Assembly: GCA_002102555.1 (NCBI GenBank)
Contig: MCFL01000003.1
Coordinates: forward strand, 868,001 to 932,000
DNA length: 64,000 bases
Direction: 5' to 3'
Origin: Catenaria anguillulae PL171
Lineage: Eukaryota > Blastocladiomycota > Blastocladiomycetes > Blastocladiales > Catenariaceae
Made by a program: the position numbers and the translations under genes. Positions 12,601-24,144 of this stretch are shown piece after piece (position 1 is the first letter of the stretch; each line of letters opens with the position of its first letter). Under the pieces are notes generated by a model. The model saw nothing but the letters and a program-made list of their open reading frames with translations, was not told where the DNA came from and made no database searches.

Positions 12601-13967
12601 AGACTTGCGATGCGAGCCCGGCAAGGTCAAAAATGTTTGTGTCAATCAGTCTTGTCTTGACGCCAAACTCACGGGCGGCGGCTTGAACGCCGTACTTTGC
12701 CTGAACTGTGAAAGCCTCTGGATTGGCCCAGGAGGTGGTTGAAACCACTCCAATGGTAAGACTCGACGGCAGTACAGCCGAGCATCCAGCCCGATGGCTA
12801 TTCAGCTGACACAGCTTCCGCTCAACGTTGGCACTCGTGACAAGCGATGGGCCAGAGAGCACCAGGCGACTCAGGACGCGCATTCCCTGGGTCATGTGAA
12901 ACGTTTTGAGCAATTGAATGGCGCCGAATGCTTGTAAGAACTCTTGTTGGTCCACCGTAAACGCCATCTTGCCTTGGCCAATGAAATCGAGGACTTGGTC
13001 ACTGAGGTCAAACCCGGCTACAACAATTGCCGCCTGTGCGTTGCGTGCTTGCACTTCCTGGACGGCACGCAGTGCGACGTCAGTGTTGAGCGCAACGATT
13101 GCGTCAGTCGACGGGTTGGCGGTGAGAAAAGTCGATAGACCCGCAGTGAGGGCAGAGGCCGAGGAGCCGTCCATGCTGACCATATCGAGGCGAGAAGAGG
13201 CTGGGCATTTTATTGTCAGTTTGGTCCTTTGGTGTCAGACATCGTCAGCGATTACATACCTTGGACAGCACGGAGCCCCTCTTGAACGCCGTCGCATCGG
13301 GCGACAAGGCCAGCGTTGCCAGTCTCGTGCTGGATACACAGAACGGACCGCTTGCCACTTCGACCAAGCGAGAGCCCAACTCGATATCCTGCAATGAGCT
13401 CTGGTTGACCGACGTGATTCATTCTGCCGAGCACAAGCAAATCGCTGACAATATTAGCCCCAGCACGACGTAACTCGAGCAAGGCACCTGACATGAGGAT
13501 CCCATGATATCGCACACTTGCGTCTCTGCAACTGCACTATCTCCACTATTGAACGAGACCACAGTCCTCCCTTTTCCGACGGCCGCCTTGATGGCCGCAC
13601 CCACCGTGTCTCGATCCACCACCGTCGACGCGATCATGGAGTAGTTTTCTGCTGCCTTTGTCACCAACTGGCCAATGGCGGCCAAATCAAATACATCTGT
13701 GTTCAAAGGGACGCCAGTCACGTTGAAGAGCGAGTTGGCGCGCTCAATCCCTCTGCGTGTACTGATCCAAAAGGATTCGGAGAACCAATTACCATGTGAA
13801 ATCATGGCCACTTGGACCTCGGAGCGGCGAGTGCATTTTCGGCATGATGGTGGGGTGTCGATTTGCTTGGTGATGGCATGATTCCTGGGCGTATCATGAG
13901 GTTGCTGACACTGAATAGCAGAGGCACAGAGCACCAGCAGCGAAAGCAGGATTGGGAGCATGTGCAT
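9630..13967 (-). CDS. Class C (GABA-B/mGlu-like) GPCR with two tandem periplasmic-binding domains and an EGF-like module
   Basis: Predicted 1,290-aa plasma-membrane receptor. Exons: 13967-13516, 13444-13260, 13200-11707, 11617-11208, 11134-11003, 10939-10858, 10790-10014, 9970-9630; phases agree at each junction, and the first intron has a GCTAAT branch-like site. Signal peptide at residues 1-20. Sugar-binding-protein-like domain 1 spans ~45-335 (VAMISHGNWFSESFW, NHVGQPELIAG) and domain 2 spans ~360-670 (LTIGVVSTTSWANPE, FHIGSNATASG, RVAGYGVSSDL). A Cys-rich EGF-like segment lies at ~676-708. Seven membrane helices span ~715-975, with class C hallmarks CAARPLTLSMGFS (TM3), SKFNESRSIGFVMYN (TM5-TM6) and FGPKLYEAW after TM7. 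The long Ser-rich tail ends in a conserved-looking KVYIQLQDRAQLRHW segment. The ligand is unknown; the domain type suggests a sugar or small nutrient. The last intron (43 nt) and the third junction are the least certain. Confidence 0.87.
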
Positions 13968-14242
13968 TGTGTTGGGCGAGTTTCATTTCAAAACGAGGAC
14001 CAATGTGCATTGGATTGGCCACTTTGTTTGCCGAAAGCTACGATAGGATGGGTTCCGATTGTGAAATGCACGTGCAGACATCTCCACAATGATACCCCTG
14101 ATGACATTACGACGCCAACATGCGGACACGTTCAGTGGGTAACGATGGTTGAAGTGTGTATACCATGCTCACATTTGATCAACATGCACAAGTAATGAAT
14201 ATGCAGCAAGTATGCAGCACGTGAATTATATACCCATGCGGC

Positions 14243-16394
14243 TCACACGCCGCCTTTCTGCCCAGCCCCTTTTGCTGAACCCGCCTGCTTCTGCCCCCCT
14301 GCTCCTTGCCGCGAATTTGGCCGTGACCCACCGCCACTCCCGTCCGTGCCCCTGACCTTTGACGACCCAGGCTTACTACTTCCCGCCGCCGCAGCCCCGC
14401 CGGCCTTGTCCGCACCCTTGCCAGTCGCCGTCCCCGGCCTTGCACCTCCCGCCGACCCGCGCTTGGACCCTGCACTCGCCACACTTGTGCGCCGATTCTT
14501 TGCCCCGTCATCGCCTCCACCAGTCCCCGGCCGATCCGCGCCGCCCGCGTCGCCTGCAACCGCACCCAACCCATCCCCATGCTCGTCCAGCGCGCTGGCC
14601 TCGGGGACAACAGGCAACGGGTCAATCAGGCGTGTCTTTTCGGGCGCAAGGTCCATTTCGGATAATAACACGAGCAAGCTTTCGTTGAAGCCATTGCCGT
14701 CTTGCGCCCCCGCCATGGCACCCGATGCCGCGCCTGTACCCGATTTCGGACGCAGCGGTTGCGGAACCGCGCTTTCGTCTGCGTCACGGAAACCAAGTGC
14801 CGGCGGCACGTGCAACATGTCGCGCGACCCGTGCGCCAATCCCAACACTGATCCGCCACCAATACGCGCCGTCGCGCCCACATGTCCCGCGGCGGCCCAA
14901 TCGCGGATGGCCGCGAGCCGCTTGTTCATGCGGCAGCGCAGGACCACCAGGTGAATGGCGCGCGATAGGCGCGTGCGGCAGTGCATGCGGAACACGTGTG
15001 CAGTGGTGGCGGACTGGGCGGTGGGGGTTGGGTGTGTGGTTGTGCTGAGGGATTTCATGAGCGCGTCCATGCGGTCGACCACGCTGGGTGATAGTGCCGC
15101 TGCAGGTGGTGGTGGGAGTGGGAATTCCGTGGGCGACGAAGACGGGGGCGGAGCGGGCACGTGCGCGAGTGCGAGGGTGGTCATGGGCGGAATGCCAGTG
15201 TATGTGGTCCATGGTGTGAAGTGCCGGCAATGTGCGCGAAAGGCAGCGTCGTGTTGGCGCCAGAGTTGGCTGAATGGAATGGAGGGTGATGGAGCGGCAG
15301 ATGTGGATGGTTGGGAGCCAGTTGGGTCGACAGCGTGTTGCCTTGACTTGTGTTGCTTGGTGGGTAAACGAGATGGTTTGACAGGACCGGTTCGAGGGAG
15401 GAGATGGAGGATGAGTGGGACATGGAATGTAGGGCCCGCGGCGTACAAGGTGAGGGTCAGGGTGTCGGTGAAGACGTTGGGCTTGTTGGATTTGGGCGGC
15501 GGAAAGTCGCTGGACTTGACGCTCGTTACGTTGCAAGTGACGGTCAGGAATGCAGAGTCGTTGCCTTCGACTTTGACTGAGTTGATTATTCATTTACCGT
15601 CAGAAATTACAATGGCCTGAACAAGTGACATGCAGGAACGGACCATTGTCACGATCAAGCGAAAACAGCGACTTGATTCCCGCGGCCAAGTGTGCACTCA
15701 AGTGAAAGGTCCTCGGCGTGGGATTTGTTATCGTGATCACTTGCGCCACCTGCACATCATCGCCCTGTACGACCCGTAGCGGTACTGGGGCGTCCGGCGG
15801 ACAGGGTGCAGGCGACAAGACGACCGGCACCCTGATCTCCTTTCCAATGTTTGTCTGGATGCACAGCTCATCTACGTGATCCACCCACCCGCTGGTTGGC
15901 CTTGCGTACAAATGGACCGCCTGTTCCTTGCCCGGATACAGGACGGCGAGCTTGTCTAGCTCGAGTGTGAAGGTTGGCGCGCCGGAGGCCAGGAAAACGC
16001 GAAAGCGACAGGGCTGTGTGCCATGGTTGGCGATTCGGAAGGTCAAGTGGGCAGGTTTGGACACGTCCGAGAATGGAACATGGAGAATAGGCGGCAAGCA
16101 GACGATTCCGCCTGTTTGTTCCTTGTTGGCGGCAAAGCGAAGCGAGTACGTGGATTTGGCCGAGCCTGAAGTGGAGGAGCGCTGAGGAGAAGAGGATGAC
16201 GTGGCAAAAATGTGGTCGGGTTGGGGCGAGTCTGGTCTGTTGAATAGTTGCGGGTCATGATTGCTGTCGTAATGATTTTGAAGATGACGACCCGAGGGCG
16301 TGACTGGCGTGGTTGCGACGCCAAGTTGGGGCCAGTCCTCAAACTCGATCTCAAAGGGGTCAATGTAGAAGAGGCTTTCTTGTGAAGATTCCAT
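14243..16394 (-). CDS. ASH/PapD-like domain protein, probably axonemal (CFAP221/PCDP1-like)
   Basis: Exons 16394-15644 and 15576-14243, predicting 694 aa; the 67-nt intron uses an unusual GTCCGT donor and a CAG acceptor and joins SLDRDN to VKVEGNDSAFLTV. Residues ~90-290 form immunoglobulin-like beta modules of the ASH/MSP/PapD kind (HLTFRIANHGTQPCRFRVF; DELCIQTNIGKEIRVPVV; QVITITNPTPRTFHLS), common in central-pair and basal-body proteins. A helical basic stretch (RAIHLVVLRCRMNKRLAAI) resembles a calmodulin-binding IQ-like segment, as described for the CFAP221/PCDP1 family. The last ~150 residues are Gly/Ser/Ala-rich and disordered. Other ASH-domain ciliary proteins remain possible. It sits head-to-head with ORC3. 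The domain type is well supported; the exact ortholog is not. Confidence 0.65.
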
Positions 16395-16679
16395 GGTGTT
16401 GTGTCTATGCTTGTATCCGTGTCTTCCAGGTTGTTGTTATGTAGACGCTATCATGGGTATTGAATGAAGCCAATTCGCGTGAACGTGATCGTGGATGGTG
16501 ATGCGGACATCGATCATGTGGAAGTGATGGTTCTCCGATCCAAGTGCTGTTTTGACAAGAGCAGAGGTAAGTATTTAGTAATGTTAATTCAGATTCACAT
16601 GCCAGATCCCAGGGAATGTCACTAATTTAAACCGTCACCAAACCCAACGCAATTGCTTTGAATCACAGCCAATCACACC
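16395..16679. promoter_or_regulatory. Putative divergent promoter between the ASH-domain gene and ORC3
   Basis: 285 bp between two outward-facing ATGs with no convincing coding frame. Promoter role inferred from arrangement. Confidence 0.35.
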
Positions 16680-19465
16680 ATGGAGCCGTCCTTGACCGAG
16701 GTCCGTCCGTTCCTTGCCCCAGCCGCCCCCCGCCTCTCACTGGCATTGGCATGGGCCCAGACTGACCCTTGATCCTTGACTGTGAGACGGACAGCCCGTC
16801 ACGCTGATCAGAAGGAAGAAGCGTTCTTCCGACACCAATCCCAATCCCACACGAAAGGGAGCAAAGCGTCCTCGAAACGCTGCTACTACGCCCAACACTT
16901 CCGACACGCAAACCACACACTCGACGTTTCCGCGCCTTCTTGACGGCCACGAACCACAGTTCCACTGCACGCTTTGCCAGCAGCTCTACTCGAGCGACGC
17001 TCAGCTTGCCTCATCCGTCTTTCTCAATGCCTGGGACCAAGCGCACGCAGCTACCGTCGCAGACCTTGCCCATTTCGTCACCCAAGCCTGGACAAGCAAG
17101 CATGCCCGCCCACCACACACCATTCCAACGGCACTCGTGCTATCCGGCGTCAACGTCGCAGACAGCTTTCGCGCATTTGACATGCTCACAACGACCCTTT
17201 GTTCCGAATCCAGCTCCCTCATCTCGGCACGCACGCTCACCGTCACCCTCACCGCCGACTCCATGTCGACGCTGCGCCTCGCCCTACGTACCATCCTGTC
17301 GGCGTTCACGGGCACTCCCTCGGACGACATTGACGACCTGACCGCTTGGTTCACCTCGCTACCCGCTGCCCAACAACCCCCATCGCTGGTGCTTCTCATT
17401 CCGGCGTTTGAGTCCTGCGACTTTTCCATCCTGTCCCGCCTGCTCCCCATTCTCGCCACCACCCTCGCCTCACACCTTCCCTTAGTCCTGATTTTCGGCA
17501 TCTCGTCCTTGCTCGAAACCGTTGCGCGCGCGCTCGACCCGCAAGCTTTTGCGCTCCTTTGCACAACGTCGTACCGGCTGGTTGCAGGGCGTGACGCTCT
17601 GGATCATGCACTTCGCTCCCTCTTTCTTGACCCAAGCACCACGCTCCGGGCCAGATTGACTGCACCAGTATTGGACTGGATGCTTACAAGGTTTCATCAC
17701 GCAACCCAGTCGGGCGCAGAGACGGCCAGGGCTGTCAAGTATGCGCTCATGGATCACTACTTTGGCGGAGCACTTGCTGGCTTGGCCGTTGGGCATGTGG
17801 GTGATAGGGCAAAGGTCGTGGACGACATGACGGACGAGCAGTGTCAGTTGCTCCGAGCGCTGCCAACTGTCAGGGCGTGGATGGAACGGGCGGCCGCATT
17901 TGATGAAGACGACAACGACGATGAGGGCGCAATTGTCACGTTTCAGCATGCACTTAAGCTGCTTCAGTCCGACAAAGCTCTCAAGTCACAGCTCGTCATC
18001 TGGCTTGCCGATCTGGACGTGGCCATCACCCGGCACGCGCGCGCAGTGTCCCTGGTGCACGCCATGCAAGCTCGGTTGGCAAAGGTGACGCGTCGGTCGC
18101 TGGCAAGGCTGTATGCCATGTCGCTCGAGGAGAACTTGGCCACAAGCACCGAGGATTCCGCGGGTGTCAGGGTGTTTGTTGCCTTGATTCGGTACGCCAA
18201 GTTCGTTTTCCTTGTCGGAGACGAATTGATTGACACATTCCGCTTGGTGTTGCAACAACAGCAAGGTTGCATGGGACGGTCACACAGCACCCGCTGTTGT
18301 TCTTTCAGACACACTCAATGTTCTCTCCACCATTCGCGACCATCTTTGCCCTGCACCGGACGAGGCGGGCGACAACGGTGACAATGAGCTCGTGGCGGAG
18401 CTCGATGCACACGTGGCCGCGCATGCCGAGTTTATTGCCGAAATCGCTGCCTCCTCTTCATCGTCCGACCAGGGTGATTCCGACGCCAACGGCGCATCTG
18501 AGGGTGATGATGATGATGACGGCGACGACCAGGGCGAGCCCCAGGCAACAGAAGATATGGGCCAGCGACTGCTGGCCACCATGCACAAGGCCCTCGAACG
18601 GTCCAAAACCCGACCAATTCGCACCGCTCGACCGGCGCGCGGTGAGCGCCGTAAGCTCGCGGCCGCCGCCGCCGCCGCTGCTGACTCATCCACCTCCACC
18701 ACGGCCGCCAGTGGATCCGTCAACCAACTTGCTCTCGCTTTGCTCAACAAGGAATCCTCGGACCGTGCGTCGTGGTCGGCCGCCAAACGTGCGCTCTCAT
18801 CGTCGTCACGTGCCCGTCCGCTGCACCAGCGCATTGCGCAATTCGTCAGCTCTGTGTGCGACTGGCTCATGGGCGTGCTCGAGGAGTGGCTCGAGCCGCC
18901 AACTGCGCGGCCCGTGGCCGAGGTCAGGTTCCAGGGCCGTGTGGCGGCGCTCGAGAGGGTACGCAAACGTTTTCATCATTTGATATCATATCTTGTGATG
19001 CAAGTTGACAGTTCCATGTATGCCTGGTAGACATTTACAATGCTTCCAAGCACGCTCGTAAAAACGGCTCTGGCCCGGCCCGAACTGTTTCTATCGACTG
19101 TGATTGAGGGCCCACCCGCCGCCGATGCCGACGCAACCGAGAACGACCTTGTGCTCGTCCGCGCAACAGACCCCGACACGGCCATCCTGTACAAGTTGCA
19201 CCTCGAGTCTGGCCGGCTCGTCAACTTGTTTGACTGGTTCACGGCGTTTCGCGCCGTGATTGCACGCGGGCACGGTTATGCCCATGCGGGTGACGAACAA
19301 GACCACGAGAAGGAGGACCAGGACGGTCAGGTTGCAAGCAAGCAACAGCGCCGAGACTTTGTGCGATTTATTCGTGGCGTCAACGAGCTGCAGATGCTGG
19401 GGATTGTCAAGGCAACGAGCAGAAAGACGGATCATGTGGTTAGGTTGACGTGGGGAAAGGTGTGA
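16680..19465 (+). CDS. ORC3: Origin recognition complex subunit 3
   Basis: Subunit of the six-protein ORC that marks replication origins and loads Cdc6/MCM in the nucleus. Exons 16680-16700, 16795-18265, 18309-18958, 19031-19465, predicting 858 aa. The first exon codes only seven residues (MEPSLTE) and is followed by a 94-nt intron with a GTCCGT donor; the second intron is only 43 nt. Family motifs seen: PTALVLSGVNVADSFRAF near residue 120 (the conserved N-terminal block), LPLVLIFGISSLLE (AAA-like region) and, at the C-terminus, AILYKLHLESGRLVNLFDW and KTDHVVRLTWGKV, the winged-helix end typical of ORC3. An acidic Asp/Glu/Ser-rich insertion and an Ala run lie at ~520-630. No frame breaks. The tiny first exon is the weakest part. 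Confidence 0.93.
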
Positions 19466-20338
19466 ATATTGGTGGGATAGGTGAATGCATGCAGAGCCAT
19501 ACTTGTTTTGCATTTCCAGCTGCTTCTCAGGCTCTGGTCCTGCCACAGTTTTGTGATCGAGAGCATAGTCACGGTTGTCACGAGAGGACCGCCGCAAAGC
19601 TGAAAAGAAACAATGGGCAAAATGACATGATTGATTGAAGCGACAGACTTAACTCCGCGTTTATGTTCAAACTGGGCAGCTGCCCACCCACATTGACGAC
19701 CCTGGCGTATCGTTGCAGTGATGAGAATGTGCGTGCCGTGGCGGCGGCGGCGCAGGCTGAGAGAAGCTTAAGAGGACGGTTGCCGCGGCCAGCTGCTCAC
19801 TTAGTAGGCATGTCCAGGAGTGTCTATTGGATTAGGAAAGAGCGTTTGAGAAACACAAGATCATTGTGAGAGGTGGCGTGTGCGGTCCATCGGTCGTGAG
19901 GTGAGATCGAGGGACAAGCCGGGGATCACAGATCAGCGCTCACTGCACTCATGTCCTCTTTTGACATCGAACCCCTGCTCATATGCTGCATCGCGTTTGG
20001 GCGCCTCGACCCCGACAGGGCCACATTGCTTCAGTGATTGAAAGGGACCAACCATGATCGGTTTGGCCGCTGCTGACTCTGGCCCATGCTGAGCCAACGT
20101 CGATGTGGTCCCATGCCTACCCTATGTCACGGTCGCCAACGCGATACCGATGTGTGCCATATCACGAGCCTGAAGCAACGGCCATCCCTGTGCCCCTATC
20201 CCTGTACACGAGTTCATGAAGTGCATACCTCGGCTCAATATATCATGGTGAAAAGTGCATGCAACGGCTTCTGTCCCTTGTGAGTTGAACATACCTACCT
20301 TCACTGACGCCGCCCTTGCGCAAAGGCTGAGGTGAACG

Positions 20339-20611
20339 CTAACGCTCCGAGTATTTGCCAACGGTGAAGCCATCAATGAATTCTGACCGCTTCTGCTCTT
20401 GTACGTATTGGCCGTAGCACTCCAAGACATTGTACAAAAAGGCAAACGTGGCTTCGACTCTCATGACCGAGGCAAAATGATTTGTTGATGCAATGAACTC
20501 GGCCCAGGCTTGACTCGACCAGGGTGTGCGTGCAATGCGAACACGAACTGTGCTCGTCGTTCTCGAACGCCTCTCAACACACGAGCCGCCTTGGTAGCTG
20601 CGGACGGACAA
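20339..20611 (-). other. Weak candidate minus-strand coding fragment
   Basis: The minus strand reads about 70 residues of protein-like composition (AWAEFIASTNHFASVMRVEA, then FLYNVLECYGQYVQEQKR) ending at a stop at 20339. Another minus frame at 20461-20784 also looks protein-like, so this could be the remains of a small two-frame gene. No family recognised and no good start; possibly spurious. Confidence 0.2.
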
Positions 20612-20758
20612 GCCGCAGGTAAGGGATATGAATGTTTGGGATCGATTTCATTTTGCTTGAGGGCATCATCAAATGAATGTTCGCGAGGGAGGTTGTTCGT
20701 GAGCTCCGATTGCCCTTGCGAGATCCGTACTTCCACCCAAGTGTATCTCGACGCATGG

Positions 20759-20765
20759 TATAAAG
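20759..20765 (+). promoter_or_regulatory. TATA box of the VWD-domain gene
   Basis: GGTATAAAGGG is a textbook TATA element. The next plus-strand gene starts at 21005, about 245 nt downstream, which would leave a 5' UTR of roughly 200 nt. The region between is pyrimidine-rich on the plus strand. Confidence 0.55.
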
Positions 20766-21004
20766 GGCCGGCCGTTCCCACCACTCACCACCTGAATTGT
20801 GTGCCGTATCCAACCTCATCTTCCAATCCCTCAAGCAACCCTAGCTGGACTTCTGGAAGTCCTGTACATACCTCCCACTCCATCCTCTCGCTCGCACACA
20901 CGAAAGCTGTAGACCACGCTCTGTGTATATTTCGGTCACCTTTTTGTTCATTCCCACTCCAATCTCAAGACGCTGTGCGCCCCATACCTTTCATCCCATC
21001 CACC

Positions 21005-23643
21005 ATGGTCAAACTCCTCGCCCTGCTTGCGCTCGCCGCTGCCGCCTCGTCCACGGTCGACGCTACTGCCGTCCCACCCACGTCCAAGCCCTTCCTCAAG
21101 TTTGACAAGACGACGCTCAACATCCAAGGCAATGTTGCCGGCGAAAAGTTGTCCGTGTCGCTCAACGAAAAGCCCACCGACGATGTTGTCGTTTACCTCG
21201 AGGCGCCCAACACGCGTTTCGACAAGTGCTCTTTGGCCTTCACGCCCGACAACTTCGACAAGCCGCAAGAGTTGACGGTGGTGTCGCTTCCGTTTGCCGA
21301 TGCTGCGCCTGGTGCTCGCAACATTCCCATCAAGTTTACGGCATTCACCGAGGATTGCGCCGACAAGCGTACGTGAGACATTTCACACCTTGAAACGCGT
21401 TGAGCTGATCCTGACTCTTTCGTTTCGGGACGTGAATAACAGACCACAATGTCTCAATCGAACTGCCAACCACTCGTACTCCCGAGGGCTCTGGCCAGTG
21501 CCAGGTTACAGGCGACCCGCATTTTAAGGCGTTCGATCAATCGAATTTGTTCCACTACATGGGGTATGACATGCTTCTCTTCCTGACTGATCCCACTCTT
21601 CCTGTATCTCATCATGACTGACTCCTTCTCGTATCTTGCAGTGTGGGCGATTTCTGGATTGTCAAGAGCGAAACTTTGGCCATCCAAGCTCGTCAAGGCA
21701 AGTGCTTCGGCAAGGCCAGTTGCGTGCACGCCCTGGCCGTGCGCTACGGCGGTGCCTCGTTCGTCATTGACTCGAACGACGCGGACCCCAACACTTGTGT
21801 CAAGACCATCACCAACCTCGATGGTGTTGTCATCTCTAAGACCCGCTCTGGCCAAGTCACCACGGTCAACGTCGCCCTGAACGCTGGCTCGTCGCTCAAG
21901 ATTGACATCTACGGTTCTGGCGACTCGCGCTTCCTCAACGTGTATGTTAACCTTGCCAACCACATGAAGGGCAAGGTCAATGGTCTCTGCGGCCGGTTTG
22001 ACGGGTCTTCCACCAACGACTTCTCGACGCCCGACGGCCAAACGTTCACGAACCAGCAGATCATTGACCAGTCCAAGGCGGACATGTTTGGCCAGTCGCC
22101 CAACTACCAGCAGTCGCCACTCTTCAAGTATGGCGAGTCGTGGCGTGTCGCCGACAACGACAACTTGTTCAAGTGCCGCGACAACTGCCCTGGGTTGGGT
22201 AACATGAAGCCGCCGTTGCCTGCTCCCGTCGCCGAGTGCAAGATTCCCACGACCGTGCCCAAGTGCGACAACCCGATTCAGACCTTGCCGCCCGCGTCGT
22301 CGACTTCTTCATCGTCGTCGTCGGCCATCGCCAGTAGCTCGTCAAGCTCGGTTCCCGCTGTGACGACCACGTCGTCGGCTGCGACCACGACCACGGTTCC
22401 GGGTGATGCTTCGTCATCGTCTTCAACCCAAGGCCAATCGACCTCGTCGGTGGCGTCGTCGTCGTCGTCGGTGGCGTCGTCGTCGACTGCTGGTCAATCG
22501 ACCTCGTCGTCGTCGGCTGGTACCACCACAACCGATGGCCAACAGACCTCGTCCGTGTCGTCGGCCACCACCTCGACTGGCGGCCAGCAAACCTCGTCCA
22601 CGACCGCTGGTCAGCAGACCACGTCGTCGTCTACCACGGCCGGCCAACAATCTTCGTCGTCCTCGTCATCGACCACTTCCGGTCAGCAGACCTCGAGCGT
22701 GTCGTCGGCCACCACCACCTCGGCCGTTGCGACCACCACGTCGTCCAACGCAGGCACCACCTCGCGTGCCACGTCGACGCTCACGACCAACAAGCCCCAG
22801 CCCACGCAACCCGGCAAACCCGGTAGGCCTGGCAAGCCTGGTAAGCGCCCGCCCATCTGCCCTCGGCCCATCATTGTTGTTCCAATTCCTCCCGGCTACC
22901 GCCGCGAGAGGCAGCCGCCGCGGTACCGCCAAGAGCCCCGCCTGCCGGAATACCGCCCGCTGCCGCAACCGCCGCGCCAAGTTGTTGACGAGGCCAAGCG
23001 CGGGTGCGCGCGCAAGATTGTGCGCATTGATCAGTGCAATGTGGACATTGGCCGATTTGTGCGTGCGTGCGAGGCCGATATCGATGCGCAAATGAACCCG
23101 ACTTGGCCTACGATGTGCATCGCGACGCGTACACGGACGTGTGCTCAAAGATTGTCATTGACAAGTGCCGTGAGCCGTTCCCGGATGTTGCGCGCCGCGC
23201 ACGCGAGGCACTCAGGAAGCATTGCTTTGGCAACCAGCCGTGCGACAGCCAATGCTTGCAGTGCTCGCCGCGCGGGTGTCTCGAGTGCAAGGATCGCAAC
23301 AGGTTTGAGGTGCAGGGCGGCAGGTGTGTGCCTCGCCAGGTGGTGCGCTACGACGAAAAGTTCTTCTCGCAGCGGCCCAAGTACCGCGCGCTGGCCGACG
23401 ATGAGATTGCCCCGCAGGGTGGTGAGGTTGGCGACGATGTCGACCCTGGATTCAATCCCAACGCCGTGGTCGAGACTGACTCGGTCCTGGTGGCTGTGTC
23501 CGAAGACCCCGTGAAGGCTCAGGAAGAAGAAGATAAGAAGAAGGCGGGCGGAGAGCGGCCAAGCGCCAGAGAGTTCGGCCATGAGGTTGGCTTTGTCGTC
23601 GATTGCTGGTGTCGCAGCGCTGGCTGTGTCGGTCATGTTCTGA
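21005..23643 (+). CDS. Secreted VWD-domain, mucin-like protein, probably GPI-anchored; two compensating frame breaks
   Basis: Exons 21005-21368, 21443-21563 and 21642 onward, with GTACGT and GTATGA donors. A signal peptide (MVKLLALLALAAAASSTVDA) leads into a beta-rich region, then a von Willebrand factor type D-like domain (CQVTGDPHFKAFDQ near residue 140; GKVNGLCGRFDGSSTNDF near 280). A ~170-residue Ser/Thr tract follows, likely O-glycosylated, then a Pro/Gly/Lys region, a Pro/Arg region and a Cys-rich region (QPCDSQCLQCSPRGCLEC). The frame shifts near 23095 (one base apparently missing beside CCC) and back near 23545 (one extra beside GGG). Read that way, the protein ends in ESSAMRLALSSIAGVAALAV and a stop at 23641-23643, a typical GPI-attachment signal. 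Without the second shift it ends at 23720 with no such signal. Likely role: cell-surface adhesion or matrix. Confidence 0.8.
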
Positions 23644-24144
23644 TTGACTTTTTGTTGATGTCTGCTTGTGAGTTTTGTCCACTTGTCTGTTCTAGTCCAA
23701 CCCAAATGCATACTTTTTGAGCATCACATTATCACCTTGACGACGAACAAGACGTCAACCATTAACACCTCAGCGGAATGTCACTGGACTCAAAGCGCAG
23801 ACGTATGAATTATCTGGGAAAACGACTGAAATCCGAGCCCGCGTGACAACCTGCCTAGAAATGTAACATGTTAATTCCAAGCATGGAATCTCATACACTA
23901 ACCAATGACCAGTGGCGACAAGACCGACAAGCTGGCGACGAGGAGCAGGACGAGGAAGACGAAGAGTGTGCATCGAGGCCTCCGATCAGGCCATAATCGA
24001 TCGCCGTTCGCGTGCCGTGCCGACGTGAAGCAAAGTCAACCGCCTATACATCTCCTGACAATATCCGCCCTCCAGACCAATAAACAATTCAGAGGACTCC
24101 GTGCAATTGCTCATGTGACGGCCTACTCTGCAATCCTGACCACC
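23644..24144. other. Intergenic between the VWD and UFD1-like genes
   Basis: About 500 bp. The UFD1-like frame stays open upstream of its first convincing ATG, but the residues there look random. No element recognised. Confidence 0.45.

Larger units (their letters stand above)
19466..21004. other. Long intergenic region upstream of the VWD gene
   Basis: About 1.5 kb with no firm gene. It contains a weak minus-strand candidate (20339-20611) and a TATA box at 20759 for the downstream gene. 19,620-20,330 shows nothing I can assign. Confidence 0.5.

Noticed and set aside
22403-23095. Arg/Pro-rich open frames within the VWD gene (both strands)
   Set aside because: Out-of-frame reading of the TCG/ACC-rich Ser/Thr tract.
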